64,000 nucleotides of DNA, taken from assembly GCA_037893225.1 (NCBI GenBank), contig JAZGUH010000451.1, positions 2,498,001 to 2,562,000 of the forward strand. The letters are read 5' to 3'. This DNA comes from Hippasteria phrygiana (Eukaryota; Echinodermata; Asteroidea; Valvatida; Goniasteridae). The translations under genes were made by a program, and so were the position numbers. Positions within the stretch are counted from its first letter, which is position 1. The number at the start of each line of letters is the position of its first letter. The notes beneath the pieces were generated by a model that was given only the letters and a program-made list of their open reading frames with translations, ran no database searches and was not told the origin of the DNA. Positions 62,902 to 64,000 of the stretch are shown in pieces.

Positions 62902-64000
62902 CTAGTAGCAATGCAGCAAACTCATGAAGATGAAAGTATTTATATCAACTTTACATTTCCAGGCTTTAGTCTGCAGCCTTTGGCGTGGGATCATCTGCAT
63001 GCAGGTGTTTCGTTTGTGAACTCTGTGTACACCAATTAGTTTCGAGTCACAAGGTGAAGTGAATGCATTTTCACTGTTTCTATACACCCTGGACAAGAAC
63101 AGTGGATCGCCATCATCATTCTTTTCATTGGTTTCCTGTTGCACCTCGCAACATGAAGAATCGCTGAGCACATAGCAGTTGTTGGGCTTCTTAGTTGATA
63201 CAGCTGGAGTTTTTGGCAAAGTTTGTGCTTCTCTGTATCTTGCACTCTCATCCAGTCTTTTGGCAATTTGCACAATTGGCCGTTTCCCTGATCTCACCAA
63301 CTTTTTCATATACTGAAGACAATTTTCAAAGGGGAACGCAGCACAGACATTTAAGTCACCAAATTCACGTGCCTCATCCGCCAAGTGTACCATGCTGTGG
63401 ACATTATATACAAGAAATTCTTGACCGTATAGAACACGCCCCTGGTCATTGAAAAACACCATCAACTGCTCAGCATATGCATTGTATACCGAGGACAATT
63501 TTGGGTTGACTAGAATGCATGTCGCAACACTCAATGCCATAAAATGACTATACAACTCAGGCCTCAAGATTCCTTTCAGGCAAATTTTGCCTGTGTAGAG
63601 GAGAAATTGTCTTAACTCTGTAGCTTTCCATCTGTCTATCTCAGAAAGATGACGAGGCTTCCGCTGAAAATCACGAGTGACAGAATTCCCTAGAGCAATA
63701 CGTTTCTCACTCACACCTTCAATCTGTGCAGATCCCAATCGCAAGTTAAGAAGGCTGCCTTTTCCTCGCTTCCAAACGAGGATCAGTTTCCTCATCACTC
63801 CAAGACAACATTGATGCATGTAGTCAATCGGGAAAGTCTTTATCATGTTAATTGGCAGTTCACAAAATGGTGAATCTATTTTGTGATGCTCTGGGTTTGT
63901 TTTTGCCCGGAAAGATTCATCAGTTCTTTTTCACAAATTGATGGTCTCCGGGTAAGTCATTCTCCCCTTCCACTCTCCCTTTTGGTCACATTTGTCACAA
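62902..64000 (-). pseudogene. Tnp2/DUF4218-like transposase, C-terminal part, one in-frame stop, runs off window
   Basis: The frame reads [40 protein letters not shown] and [19 protein letters not shown], then [17 protein letters not shown]. This is the order of motifs in the DUF4218-like domain of CACTA-type (Tnp2) transposases of invertebrates. Upstream, the same frame shows GRMTYPETINL, a TGA (63,932-63,934) and [15 protein letters not shown], so coding sequence continues past a stop and beyond the window edge, starting with CDKCD-like cysteines. A GTAAAG near 62,960 may be a splice donor before the final residues. It lies upstream of the DUF4806 gene on the same strand. Confidence 0.7.

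Overview
The window reads as repeat-rich genomic DNA of an invertebrate animal. Genes are split by introns with GT-AG borders, and the spaces are packed with transposons, palindromes, minisatellites, long G or C runs and ACATGTACATGTA-type simple sequence. A marine deuterostome would fit the DIRS, Polinton and polyketide-synthase content, but the species cannot be fixed from sequence alone.

Left part (1-20,200). This holds almost no genes. It carries a Mutator-like non-autonomous element with about 110-bp inverted ends and a 9-bp target duplication (412-1750). Two decayed LINE fragments lie head to head (2320-5024). There are several MITE families, one of them present twice with TTAA duplications, a tRNA-like relic, a hAT MITE with a perfect 8-bp duplication (16365-17002), and many tandem repeats.

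Middle part (20,209-37,900). A DIRS-type retrotransposon (Gag plus RT/RNase H) lies at 20,209-22,879. A stranded exon encoding the start of a polyketide synthase ketosynthase domain lies at 25,267-25,440. Two further DIRS copies of one family follow. One is a deletion derivative split by a hAT element whose empty site is preserved in the other copy. The other copy has lost its polymerase domain and carries stop codons.

Main feature (37,929-53,435). A complete 15.5-kb Polinton/Maverick element (adintovirus-like) has 239-bp terminal inverted repeats that differ at two positions, and a 5-bp target duplication, GGTCA. It encodes a protein-primed DNA polymerase B, a retrovirus-like integrase, a FtsK/HerA-type packaging ATPase, a major capsid protein, three tandem copies of a putative minor capsid (penton-like) gene, a 510-residue proline-rich membrane-anchored protein and a set of small membrane or coiled-coil proteins. 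The replication, integration and packaging genes are open. The major capsid gene has two frameshifts, one small gene has a stop plus a frameshift, one capsid paralogue has a stop, and one structural gene is cut by a single in-frame stop. The element is therefore young by its ends but damaged in its virion genes. No adenain-type protease is visible. Most gene starts share a TAAAATG-like context.

Right part (53,441-64,000). A minisatellite and several MITEs precede a seven-exon minus-strand gene for a DUF4806-type protein (58,041-62,516). Upstream of it, on the same strand, is the C-terminal part of a Tnp2/DUF4218-like transposase running off the window. The two probably form one large DNA transposon.
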